The notes beneath the pieces were generated by a model, which worked only from the letters and a program-made list of their open reading frames with translations, did no database searches and was not told the origin of the DNA. A stretch of 64,000 bases of DNA, from contig JACCFC020000003.1 of assembly GCA_020830965.2 (NCBI GenBank), forward strand, positions 142,420-206,419. The letters are read 5' to 3'. Positions 18,949 through 28,400 of the stretch are shown one piece after another (the first letter of the stretch is position 1; the number at the start of each line of letters is the position of its first letter). This stretch comes from Neisseriaceae bacterium TC5R-5. Its GTDB lineage: Bacteria; Pseudomonadota; Gammaproteobacteria; Burkholderiales; Chromobacteriaceae. The translations under genes and the position numbers were made by a program.

Positions 18949-20477
18949 GCACCATGCGGATTAGCCGTTTTTTCAAGATAGTCAGCACCTTTTATCGTTT
19001 TGGCCTGGATGATTTCCTGCAAGGTCACTCCCGTCTTGGCTTTATCCATCGCCTGTTTGCGCTGCTACCCTTTCCGCGCAAGATAGATGCACCATTGGCC
19101 GAACGAGTCAGACTAGCCCTAGAAAGCCTGGGGCCGATCTTTGTCAAATTCGGCCAGGTACTCTCCACCCGCCGCGACCTGCTGCCTAACGCCTACGCCG
19201 ACGAACTGGCCAAATTGCAAGACCAGGTGCCACCGTTTGATGGTCAGCTGGCACGCCAGGTAATCGAAGCCAGCTTGGGCCGCAGCATCGAACAACTCTA
19301 CCTCGACTTTGACAACACCCCAGTTGCCAGTGCTTCGGTGGCGCAGGTACACCGCGCCTGGTTGCGTCAGCCAGACGGCAGTCGTGGCCGCGAAGTGGCA
19401 GTAAAAGTGCTACGCCCCGGCATTCAATCCATCATAGAGCAAGACTTGGCACTGCTCTCCAGCCTGGCTGGCTGGGTAGAGCGCCTGTTCACCGACGGCA
19501 AGCGCCTGAAACCGCGCGAAGTCGTCGCGGAGTTCGACAAATACCTGCATGACGAGCTGGATATGATGCACGAAGCGGCCAATGCTTCGCAGCTGCGCCG
19601 TAACTTCAAGGGCTCGGACAAGCTGATCGTGCCGGAAGTATTCTATGACTACACCAGCCGCGAAGTGCTGACACTGGAATGGATGCACGGCATCCCGGTA
19701 GGACAGATAGAGCGGCTGCGCGCCAGCGGCATCGACCTGAGCCAACTTAGCCGTTTTGGCGTTGAAATTTTCTTTACCCAAGTCTTTCGTCACGGCTTTT
19801 TCCATGCTGATATGCACCCCGGCAATATCTTTGTTGCTGCCGATGGCCGTTATATCGCGCTCGACTTCGGCATCGTCGGCAGCCTCACCGACACCGATAA
19901 ACACTATCTGGCGGTTAACTTCCTGGCTTTCTTCAACCGTGATTACCACCGCGTTGCCACTGCCCATATTGAATCTGGCTGGGTGCCGAAAGGAACCCGC
20001 GCCGAAGAACTGGAAGCGGCTGTGCGCACAGTGTGCGAACCCATTTTTGAAAAACCGCTTTCTGAAATTTCCTTTGGTCTGGTACTGCTGCGCCTATTCG
20101 AAACCAGCCGCCGTTTTCATGTAGAAATCCAACCGCAACTGGTATTGCTACAAAAAACCCTGCTCAATATCGAAGGACTGGGCCGCCAGCTTGACCCGCA
20201 TTTGGACTTATGGGACACCGCCAAACCCTTTCTCACCAAATGGATGAATGAACAAATCGGCTGGCGCGGCCTGGTACGCAGCATTCACCAAGAGGCGCCG
20301 CAATGGGCCGTCACCCTGCCCACACTGCCACGCAAGCTGAATGAAGCGCTTTCCTCAGCCAATAGCGAACTACTGCTGAATGGCTATATCCAACTGATGC
20401 GCGAGCAAAAACGGCAAAACTGGCTGCTGGCCGTTATCGCCCTCTTACTACTGGCATTGCTGTTGAAAACCCTCTAA
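18945..20477 (+). CDS. ubiB: Ubiquinone biosynthesis protein kinase-like ATPase UbiB
   Basis: 510 aa atypical kinase-like ATPase of the ADCK/COQ8 family, needed for ubiquinone synthesis. Visible: KFGQ signature ([16 protein letters not shown]), alanine-rich nucleotide loop [12 protein letters not shown], catalytic [11 protein letters not shown], metal-binding LDFGIVG. The C-terminus carries transmembrane helix [17 protein letters not shown], anchoring it to the inner membrane. Starts inside the ubiJ stop. Confidence 0.96.
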   Translation: MSTMRISRFFKIVSTFYRFGLDDFLQGHSRLGFIHRLFALLPFPRKIDAPLAERVRLALESLGPIFVKFGQVLSTRRDLLPNAYADELAKLQDQVPPFDGQLARQVIEASLGRSIEQLYLDFDNTPVASASVAQVHRAWLRQPDGSRGREVAVKVLRPGIQSIIEQDLALLSSLAGWVERLFTDGKRLKPREVVAEFDKYLHDELDMMHEAANASQLRRNFKGSDKLIVPEVFYDYTSREVLTLEWMHGIPVGQIERLRASGIDLSQLSRFGVEIFFTQVFRHGFFHADMHPGNIFVAADGRYIALDFGIVGSLTDTDKHYLAVNFLAFFNRDYHRVATAHIESGWVPKGTRAEELEAAVRTVCEPIFEKPLSEISFGLVLLRLFETSRRFHVEIQPQLVLLQKTLLNIEGLGRQLDPHLDLWDTAKPFLTKWMNEQIGWRGLVRSIHQEAPQWAVTLPTLPRKLNEALSSANSELLLNGYIQLMREQKRQNWLLAVIALLLLALLLKTL

Positions 20478-20502
20478 TCACTCCTTGGAAACCCCATTCG
20501 CC

Positions 20503-21213
20503 GTGCCTACTCAGCCGCATTACCTACGCATCAAGCAATACATCATGGATGGCATCCGTTCTCGCCAATTTGTCCCCGGTGGCAAAATTCCGGGAGAAGT
20601 CGAACTGGCACGGCAATTTCAGGTTTCCCGTATGACCGTCAACAAAGCCCTACGCGATCTGGCCGAGGCCGGCATCCTGCAACGCTTTGCCGGCGACGGC
20701 ACCTATGTGGCTGAACGCAAGGCCGAATCACCACTGCTGCAAATCAATAATATTGCCGAGGAAATCGAAGCCCGCGGTCACCAGCACTCCGCCCAGCTCT
20801 ACAAGCTGGAAAGCCTTAGCGCCAGCGAAGACATCGCTCTACGCCTGGGGGTACCGGAAAACAGCACCGTCTACCGCTCGCTGATTGTGCACAAGGAAAA
20901 CGGCGTTGCCATTCAAGTAGAGGATCGCTACATCAATCCGGTGTTTGCACCAGACTACCTCGAACAAGACTTCACCCGGCGTACCCCCAACGACTATCTG
21001 ATGAAAAACTGCCCGCTGACCGATATCGAACACAGCGTCGAAGCCGTCCTCCCCACCGCGCAGGAACAGCAAATGCTGGAACTCTCAACAGCAGAACCCT
21101 GCTTACAGGTATTACGCCGTACCTGGTCACATAAAAAGCTGGTGAGCTTTGCCCGCCTGCTTCACCCCGGCTCGCGTTATAAACTGCGCTCGCATACGCG
21201 GGTGCGTCGCTAA
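20503..21213 (+). CDS. GntR/HutC-family transcriptional regulator
   Basis: 236 aa from the GTG at 20503. An in-frame TTG at 20485 is also possible, but the GGAAA inside that region fits better as ribosome site for the GTG. The N-terminal winged helix is PGGKIPGEVELARQFQVSRM with VNKALRDLAEAGIL. A UTRA ligand-binding domain follows (DRYINPVF; PNDYL; HSVEAV). The C-terminal end (RTWSHKKLVSFARLLHPGSRYKL) is closest to HutC, the urocanate-responsive repressor of histidine use, but no hut genes are present. It precedes a peptide transporter gene by 19 nt and may control it. Confidence 0.8.
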   Translation: MPTQPHYLRIKQYIMDGIRSRQFVPGGKIPGEVELARQFQVSRMTVNKALRDLAEAGILQRFAGDGTYVAERKAESPLLQINNIAEEIEARGHQHSAQLYKLESLSASEDIALRLGVPENSTVYRSLIVHKENGVAIQVEDRYINPVFAPDYLEQDFTRRTPNDYLMKNCPLTDIEHSVEAVLPTAQEQQMLELSTAEPCLQVLRRTWSHKKLVSFARLLHPGSRYKLRSHTRVRR

Positions 21214-21232
21214 ACCCCCATTGGAAGAAACC

Positions 21233-22756
21233 ATGTCAGCATCACCAAAAACCTTTCTTGGTCACCCCTCCCCGTTAGGGCCGCTGTTTTTCAGCGAAAT
21301 GTGGGAGCGCTTTTCCTTTTACGGCATTCGCCCGCTACTGATTCTATTCATGGCCGCGACCATCTTTGATGGCGGCATGGGCCTGCCACGCGAGAGCGCC
21401 TCCGCCATCGTCGGCGTGTTTGCCGGCAGCCTCTACCTGGCCTCGCTGCCCGGCGGCTGGCTGGCGGATAACTGGCTAGGCCAGCAACGCGCGATCTGGT
21501 ACGGCTCGCTATTGATCGCCTGCGGCCACCTCTCGATTGCCCTATCCGCCATCTGGGGCAATACGCTGTTCTTTTGTGGTTTATTACTGATCGTACTCGG
21601 CACCGGCCTGTTTAAAACCTGTATCTCGGTAATGGTCGGCTCGCTTTATCCAGCAGGCGATGCTCGCCGTGATGGCGGTTTTTCTTTGTTCTATATGGGT
21701 ATTAATATTGGCTCCTTTTGTGCGCCACTCACTACCGGCCTGCTACTCAAAACCCATGGCTGGCACTGGGGCTTTGCTATTGGTGGCGTCGGCATGCTGG
21801 CATCCCTGCTGATCTTTCGCTACATCGCAATCCCTTCGCTGCAACGCTATGAACAGCAAGCCAATATCACCTCCAACTGGGATAAACCCCTCAATCGTAA
21901 ACGCCACGTCGGCCAGGTGCTTTCCGCGCTATTGGTACTGCTGGCTATCGTGATCACCCTATTGGCACAAGGCCTGATCGTGATCAACCCGGTACAACTC
22001 GCCAGCGGCATGGTGTATATGATTGCTGGCACCGTTACGCTCTACTTTATTTATCTATTCACCTTTGCCGGCTTAAGTCGTGATGAGCGTATCCGCCTGC
22101 TGGTATGTTTTATTCTGCTGATCGCTGCCGCGTTTTTCTGGTCTGCATCGGAACAAAGACCGACATCATTCAATCTGTTCGCCAATGATTACACCAACCG
22201 CCAATTGCTGGGCTTCGAGATTCCTACGGTCTGGTTTCAATCCATTAACGCGTTTTTTGTTATTTTACTGGCTCCGATATTCAGCTGGCTGTGGCCGATG
22301 CTGGCGCGTCAGCAGATACAGCTAAGCAGTATCAGCAAATTTGTGCTCGGCCTGCTTTTTGCCGCCGCCGGTTTCGGCCTGATGATGCTGGCCTCACAGC
22401 AAGTCATAAATAGCGGCGCCGCTGTATCACCACTATGGCTGATCGGCAGCATCCTGATGCTGACATTAGGCGAGCTCTGCCTCAGCCCAATTGGCCTGGC
22501 CACAATGACGCTGCTGGCTCCGGCCAAAATTCGTGGTCAGGTGATGGGCTTGTGGTTCTGTGCCAGCTCACTCGGCAACCTCGCTGCCGGGCTGATTGGG
22601 GGTCATGTCAAAGCCGACAGCCTGGACTTGCTACCCACACTATTTGCGCGCTGCTCGGTGGCCCTGCTGATTTGCGCTGCGGTCTTACTGCTACTGCTGG
22701 TGCCGCTGCGTAGGCTGTTGGCGAGTACGCCAAGCTATAACGCTGAGGCGGCGTAA
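21233..22756 (+). CDS. POT/PTR-family proton-dependent oligopeptide transporter
   Basis: 507 aa, about 14 hydrophobic helices. The family signature SEMWERFSFYGIRPLLILFM near the N-terminus carries the ExxER-type proton-coupling motif. GMGLPRESASAIVGVFAGSLYLASLPGGWLADN-type helices 2-3 and the later LFYMGINIGSF block (second PTR signature) confirm it. The start at 21233 follows GGAAGAAA and restores a normal N-terminus; the longer open frame overlaps the regulator gene. It imports di- and tripeptides with protons; exact substrates cannot be read. Confidence 0.92.
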   Translation: MSASPKTFLGHPSPLGPLFFSEMWERFSFYGIRPLLILFMAATIFDGGMGLPRESASAIVGVFAGSLYLASLPGGWLADNWLGQQRAIWYGSLLIACGHLSIALSAIWGNTLFFCGLLLIVLGTGLFKTCISVMVGSLYPAGDARRDGGFSLFYMGINIGSFCAPLTTGLLLKTHGWHWGFAIGGVGMLASLLIFRYIAIPSLQRYEQQANITSNWDKPLNRKRHVGQVLSALLVLLAIVITLLAQGLIVINPVQLASGMVYMIAGTVTLYFIYLFTFAGLSRDERIRLLVCFILLIAAAFFWSASEQRPTSFNLFANDYTNRQLLGFEIPTVWFQSINAFFVILLAPIFSWLWPMLARQQIQLSSISKFVLGLLFAAAGFGLMMLASQQVINSGAAVSPLWLIGSILMLTLGELCLSPIGLATMTLLAPAKIRGQVMGLWFCASSLGNLAAGLIGGHVKADSLDLLPTLFARCSVALLICAAVLLLLLVPLRRLLASTPSYNAEAA

Positions 22757-22807
22757 AGACGCGATTATCTTGCTAGATTCTATTTAACACCATCCGCCAC
22801 CCGCGAT

Positions 22808-22845
22808 CCGCGATCCTGTAGAGACAAGGCATGCCTTGTCTCTAC
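22808..22845. repeat. Perfect 28-bp palindrome, copy 1
   Basis: Positions 22818-22845 form a perfect inverted repeat with half-site GTAGAGACAAGGCA. The preceding bases (CCGCGATCCT) are shared with copy 2, so 38 bp are repeated exactly. It lies just after the POT gene and may act as a terminator hairpin or a REP-like element. Palindromes with GTAGAGAC ends are common dispersed repeats in unrelated bacteria. Confidence 0.9.
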
Positions 22846-22877
22846 GTCAACATTGCCCTGTCACCCGCCACCGCCAC

Positions 22878-22915
22878 CCGCGATCCTGTAGAGACAAGGC
22901 ATGCCTTGTCTCTAC
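22878..22915. repeat. Perfect 28-bp palindrome, copy 2
   Basis: Exact second copy, 70 bp downstream of copy 1 (palindrome at 22888-22915). The spacer also carries shared CCGCCACCCGCGATCC words, so the unit was copied with flanking sequence. Confidence 0.9.
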
Positions 22916-22954
22916 TACAAATACGTTAAAATGCCCGCGTGCTCAACCGAGGCT

Positions 22955-23029
22955 GTACCGCCTAGGACGACAGTCCCTTTCTCTGCATAGCGAGTGTATT
23001 TGGGTAATGGCGATATTGTTAGGCGGTAC
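22955..23029. repeat. Spaced 10-bp inverted repeat upstream of the metalloprotease gene
   Basis: GTACCGCCTA at 22955-22964 and its exact complement TAGGCGGTAC at 23020-23029 bound a 55-bp interior. It may be a small relic element. The rest of the interval up to the metalloprotease start (23030-23379) is AT-rich leader, in which I see no gene. Confidence 0.5.
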
Positions 23030-23379
23030 TGGGTAAGCGAAAAAATACCAAAAAAACTTCGCTTGAGTAAAGTTTGCATGAAAATACAACGCCAATATTC
23101 TGTGATTTTTACCAATAATTATTAAGCTGCTGTTAGGTGTCTTGAATATCGAAATCTGATAGCATTCGCGCCTGTCAGAATTTCATTTATTTTTATCTAT
23201 ACTTTAACTCTCTGCGGCTTGTTCTGCTATCTCTAAAAAACAAACTAAATTAGCATTTTATTGTTTATTTTATAGATTCAAAAAATGAAAGCAGTACCAA
23301 ACTAATCAAGAATAGAGGGCTGCTTAATTCTTTAAAATTGCCGTATTTTAATCAACTTCACCCAATAAAAAGGCATGAT

Positions 23380-25158
23380 ATGCGTATAAAAAAATTATTT
23401 TTATGTTGTGCAGTATGTATGCTTTCACTCTCTGCCTATGCAGCGAATGAAATTACTACCACCCCTAATAGCAATGCTCAAAAAGGCAGTTTACCATCTG
23501 GCTATAGTAAAATAACTTTCACGCTATCTAATGGCAACTGGGTGCCGGAGATTCAATTACCTCAGAATCCGGCAGATAAAGCACAGGTTAATATTATCTC
23601 CTATGCTGCTTATTCGAGCACGCTGAATACCGCTGCTGTTGATTTTCCAATGACTCAGTTAACTATTAATAATGGTGACAATTATTTATTCACTTATAAT
23701 GCACAAAATAAAAAATGGCGCATTGAAGGGACCAACGTTAGTTATTTAACACCGAATAGCAATGGTGCGGTGATAGCTAACAACCCCAAACCTGTTTCAT
23801 TTTATTCTATGGCTGATGCTAATTGGGCAGCAGAAATCAAATTGCCCGCCATAGCAAAAAATAACGATCTCATTATTATCCGTTCCAATGCCACTTGGAG
23901 CTCTGCTATTGCTCTGGATAACCGGCTCTATGCCAATACCACGAAAATCAATCGTAACGATGAGTATGTGCTGAAATACTTGGGTGACTTTCAACGCTGG
24001 GTGGTGGAATCGGCACCAACGCGCACGCTAAATGCCAGCACGGCTATCAACACTATACCGACCCCGACTTCGCCGATTACTTTGGTGAAATTTAGCGATG
24101 GCCAGTGGATTCCCAATATCACCTTGCCGACTAATCCAGGTAATCGGGACCGGGTGATTGTGCAGTCCAATGCCACATCGAGTTCTTACATTAATAATAC
24201 CGGGGTGAATACGATTGGCCCTATGCAGTTGCGCACGGGTGATAAATATGAATTTATGTATATTGCCGAGAATAAAAAGTGGGAGGTAATGTATTACCCC
24301 AACACGGTCTATCAGGCAGGTAAATTGGGTAGCGGTGTGTTACCGGCGCTCACTACCCCGCGCACTATTGTTGATTTCAGCGATGGCAATTATGTTACTC
24401 AGTTAACTTTGCCCAATAATTCGGCACCCAATAGCCGTGTTGTGGTGAGATCTAATGCAACATGGACATTTAATGTTTTGGCAGGCACTCAGCGTTTCCC
24501 GGTTACCAAAGGAGAAACGGTTGCTTTTGTCGTTAACTCTTCGGGGGCATGGACTAAGGAAACCATCACCATTGATTTATTACTGCTTTATAGCGATAAA
24601 GCAGCGGCTAAATTGGGCGAGAGTGTGATGCAGGCGCGTTTACGCGAGGGCTTTAGTTTAACCAATGATGCTTTAGAAAACTCAGGGGCAAATTTCCGCT
24701 ACCGCATGGTAGGGCTTAAAAAAGTGGTAGCCAAATCTACTTGGCTTGCGCTTGGTGACCCACTCAGAGAGTTGCGTGATGATGCCACGGTACAGGGATG
24801 GCGTAATGAGCTGAAGGCCGATGGTATCTATTACGAAGGTACTGAAGATGGCTGCGGTTTGGCTTGGCTGCGTGGATCTAGCTATAACATGATCGCCAGC
24901 GGCAGCACCAACTGCGGAACAACGGTTATGCGCCATGAGCTAGGACACAATATGAGTGTTGCCCATGGCGGTGAAAGCAGTTCATACAATCAAGGCTATA
25001 CAGCGTTGAAAACCATTATGGCGGGCAATAGCATTCCTTATTACGCTACACCCAAACGCTACTCACCTGATTACGGTATTCCATTAGGCATTGAGAATAA
25101 GATTGATGCGGTACGCGCCATGAACGAGTTTTCGTCTACGGTGGCGGCTTATCGCTAA
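23380..25158 (+). CDS. Secreted metzincin-like zinc metalloprotease with four N-terminal repeats
   Basis: 592 aa. Signal peptide MRIKKLFLCCAVCMLSLSAYA with cleavage before ANE. Residues about 25-400 are four divergent repeats of 85-95 residues. Each has a PNS/LP lead, a WxPxIxLP-like strand, a VxxxSNATxxS core and a KWxVE/M end; they are probably beta-sandwich modules. The C-terminal ~190 residues carry the zinc site HELGHNMSVAH (HExxHxxxxxH) and a likely Met-turn in TIMAGN, which mark a metzincin peptidase, reprolysin-like in spacing. Cys pairs (DGCG, TNCG) may form disulfides. The ATG at 23380 has AAAGG upstream and starts the signal peptide. Target unknown. Confidence 0.82.
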   Translation: MRIKKLFLCCAVCMLSLSAYAANEITTTPNSNAQKGSLPSGYSKITFTLSNGNWVPEIQLPQNPADKAQVNIISYAAYSSTLNTAAVDFPMTQLTINNGDNYLFTYNAQNKKWRIEGTNVSYLTPNSNGAVIANNPKPVSFYSMADANWAAEIKLPAIAKNNDLIIIRSNATWSSAIALDNRLYANTTKINRNDEYVLKYLGDFQRWVVESAPTRTLNASTAINTIPTPTSPITLVKFSDGQWIPNITLPTNPGNRDRVIVQSNATSSSYINNTGVNTIGPMQLRTGDKYEFMYIAENKKWEVMYYPNTVYQAGKLGSGVLPALTTPRTIVDFSDGNYVTQLTLPNNSAPNSRVVVRSNATWTFNVLAGTQRFPVTKGETVAFVVNSSGAWTKETITIDLLLLYSDKAAAKLGESVMQARLREGFSLTNDALENSGANFRYRMVGLKKVVAKSTWLALGDPLRELRDDATVQGWRNELKADGIYYEGTEDGCGLAWLRGSSYNMIASGSTNCGTTVMRHELGHNMSVAHGGESSSYNQGYTALKTIMAGNSIPYYATPKRYSPDYGIPLGIENKIDAVRAMNEFSSTVAAYR

Positions 25159-25376
25159 TAATGCGGCGGCAGTTCGTCGCGCAGATTGAATTCGCCGCCG
25201 CTTTTAGCGGCGGTATTTTGTCGCAGTTGCTGGTAGAGCAGGCGCAGTTGTTGCTGTACCAGTTCCAGTTCTTGCTGTTGACGGGCTACGGTGCTATTGA
25301 GTGCATCCAGTAGTTCATCCTGAAAAGCCAATTTGACTTCCAGTTCGGTCATCCGCTCATCGTGATCTTGTTTCAT
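25155..25376 (-). CDS. slyX: SlyX family coiled-coil protein
   Basis: 73 aa. A continuous heptad-rich helix (ELEVKLAFQDELLDALNSTV, then RQQQELELVQQQLRLLYQQL) ends with the SlyX C-terminal motif DELPPHY. Function is unclear even in E. coli. Its stop overlaps the convergent metalloprotease stop by 4 nt. It lies 44 nt downstream of the giant adhesin on the same strand. Confidence 0.88.
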   Translation of the reverse strand: MKQDHDERMTELEVKLAFQDELLDALNSTVARQQQELELVQQQLRLLYQQLRQNTAAKSGGEFNLRDELPPHY

Positions 25377-25420
25377 GCGCGGATTTTACCGCAGTTTCTG
25401 TCTTCCTCTCCCCTCAGTTT

Positions 25421-28400
25421 CTAGACCACAACCAATTGATGATTGGCGAGCAAAGTAGCCAGGTCAGTATGCACATTGTGCAGGGTCAGCAACGTAGTTG
25501 AGCTGTAAGTGTTGCCACTGCCATCGCGGTCGATATTAATCAGGGTATCGGCACCGCTTTGTGTCACTTGCAGATAGTTGGTGATATTACCCACCCCTGC
25601 TCCCAAGGTGGCCACACCGTTGACGTAGCTGGCAGCGGTGGCGAGGTTAAAGCCGCTCACACCGCTGAGCAGGCTGTGGATGTCGATACGCGGGGTATCT
25701 GTTGTGCCTTCCCAAGTACCCACTTTGAAGCCATTAACGATATCGCTGCCATTGCCTCCGGTGGCGCTGGCGAGCAGCGCATTGTAAATCAAGCTGTCGT
25801 GACCACCGTGGGTAAGGTTGAACGTGTCGTTGCCACCGCGCCCTTCAAATTGGTCATTGCCGCTGCTATCGGTAAAGGTGTCGTTCCCTGCGCCACCGGC
25901 AATGCCATGAATATTCGTGAAGGTAGCGGTGTTAAAGCCGGTATTTTGGGCCGTGCTATTGCTCAGATCTATCGTGAGGGCGCTGCTGCCCGCCAGGGTG
26001 TAATCCACCGTATTATTGCCGCCGGCATTGCTCCATTGATTGGAGCCGCTGGTGTTGTCCCAGCCACCGGAGCCGTTATAGGTGTTGGTGCCTGCGCTAG
26101 CAAAGAAGGTGTCGTTATAGCCAGTGCCGATAAAGTTACCGGTGGTGCTATCGCCGCTAGCCGTGGCGACTAGAACATAAGCGTGGTTGGCATCGTCGGC
26201 AGCCAAGCCGCCCCAAGTGGTGTTGACGGTACCGGCAGCATGACTGCTGTTGCCGGTAATGGTGCCATAGCTGCCATCGATACCGCTCACCGCACCTTTT
26301 ACCAGTACGGCGGTATAGCTTTGTCCGGAGCTAAGGCCGTAGAAGTCGACGATGCCCCTGCTGTCATTAAAGCCATAGCCATATTGGCCATTGAGCACTC
26401 TGCTGGCTACCAAGGTGCCGCTAGCGTTGTATAGATTGACCGTTTGCGATTCATAGGTGTTGTAGCCGGCTGGATCCTCAATCTTCAGGTGTAGCGATGT
26501 TTTGGGTGCAACCGCATTGGTGTTGGCAATGAACACGTCGGCACCGTTAGTGTTGATGATCAGATCCTGCGAGCCATCATAGTTAAAGTCAGCCGCTACC
26601 GCACTGATAATCCCGGTAGCTGTGCTGATGCTGCTGACACTCATCAGGGTGCGGATAAAAGTGGGAGCAGCCCCGGCGGTAGTCGTACTGTTTTGCCAGT
26701 ATTCAAAGCCGGTCTGATTATTCAGTGTAGGGCTGGTACTGCCATTGTCGGGAAATTCAAAGACGTCCAGTTTGCCATCGGCGTTCCAGTCGGTATTGAT
26801 GCTGATGCCACCTTTGATAGTGCTGGTGGAGAGCGTAGTCGCCAGGGTGAAGTTACCGGCACCATCGCTGGTATAGACAGCGCTGGCGGTAGCACCAGCA
26901 TTCGTTTGTCCCAGAAACAAGTCCAGTTTGCCATCACCGTTAAAGTCGGCCACATTCATGGTCTGAATGCCGCCTTGATATTGGTTCCAGTCGCCGGCAC
27001 CATCCTGATGATACAGGACGTTGCTGGTGGTTTTGAGCGTACCTGCAGCGGTGCTGGCAGCTAGCGCAGAAGTGGCACCACCAGCGCCGGTGAGCAGTAC
27101 CGCAAGGCTGCTGGCGCTACCGCCATAGCTACCACCAAAAAACTGCCCCAGCAGGTCGACACGGCCATCGCCGTTCAAATCAAACGCCCCGGTATCTTCT
27201 CCAATGCTGCCGTTGATGGTGAGCGTGAGGGGGTCGGCACTACTTAGCACGTTATAGCCAGTAAGCGTGTCATTCTTGTTATTCAGCGAATACCCGGCAG
27301 AATCACCGTATTTGTCGCCGCTGACCAGGTCGACATAGCCGTCATTATTCAGGTCGATCGCCACCTGCCCCCCCCACCAGACTGCCGTGCCCGAACTGTA
27401 GTTGACGCGGGTGTAGCTGATATTGCTGGCACTGCCAGAAGTTGTGAAATAGTAGGAGCCCGAGGGGTAGTAGGATTGTTCCATCATCAGCGCCGGATGA
27501 CCATTGCGGCTGATGTCCAGTAGTTGTGCACTGCTGATCTTACCAATGCCACCGACTTGTTCGGTATACAGGCTGGTGGCACCAAAGCGGTTGAGGTTGC
27601 CGGCATTGCTGGCCGACTGGGTGTAGATGCTGCTGGCGTTAAAGTAGTCGAACAGACCATCGTTATTGATGTCGCCTACGACCATGCCTGGTGCGGTGAT
27701 ATTGGCACTCTCGCCGTTCACGGTTGTTGTACCGCTCGGTGCGCTGAGTATTTGTAGTTCGCTGGCCGTTCTGTCATAGCTGACTATGCCGCCATTACTG
27801 CCAAACAGGGTGGCGCTGACATTGTAGCTACCGCTACTCAAGGCACTGGTGGTTTGCACATACCAGCTGTTGTTATTGGGGTCGATCACGACTGCGCCGG
27901 TGGCCGAGCTATACGTCACCCCATTGATCATGACTTCTATATAACCACCACTGGGCAGGCTAGATGGCAGTGTGCCACTAATGATCGGGGTGGTATTGGT
28001 GGTGATCTGGCTGTTAACGGTCATAAACTGGCTGGGTGTCGCAGCAGCGACCAGCAGTTGGTTATTGGCCAGCAGAGTGGCCAGGTTGCTGCTCACGCCG
28101 CTCAGTGTCAGCAAGGTATGACCGGCACTGAAATTACCGCTACCGCCAAGATCGACGCTGATGACGGTATTACCGCTGCTATTGCTCACTTGCAGGTAGT
28201 TGTTGAGGCCTTGCGAAGCACTGTCCAGTACATAATTGCCGCTGATCGCGTCTTTATACACATAGGCCGTGCCCTGATAGCTGCTCAACAATTTAGAGAG
28301 GTCGATAACATCGCTGGTAGCGCTGCTGCTAAGGTTGCCTAACACGAAACCGCTGGCGGTATCGCTGCCATTGCCGCCGGTAGTATCGCTGCTGTTCAGC

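Noticed and set aside
22836-23115. Short frames in the palindrome region on both strands
   Set aside because: They begin within or span the palindromes and inverted repeats. No protein-like conservation or ribosome site is visible.
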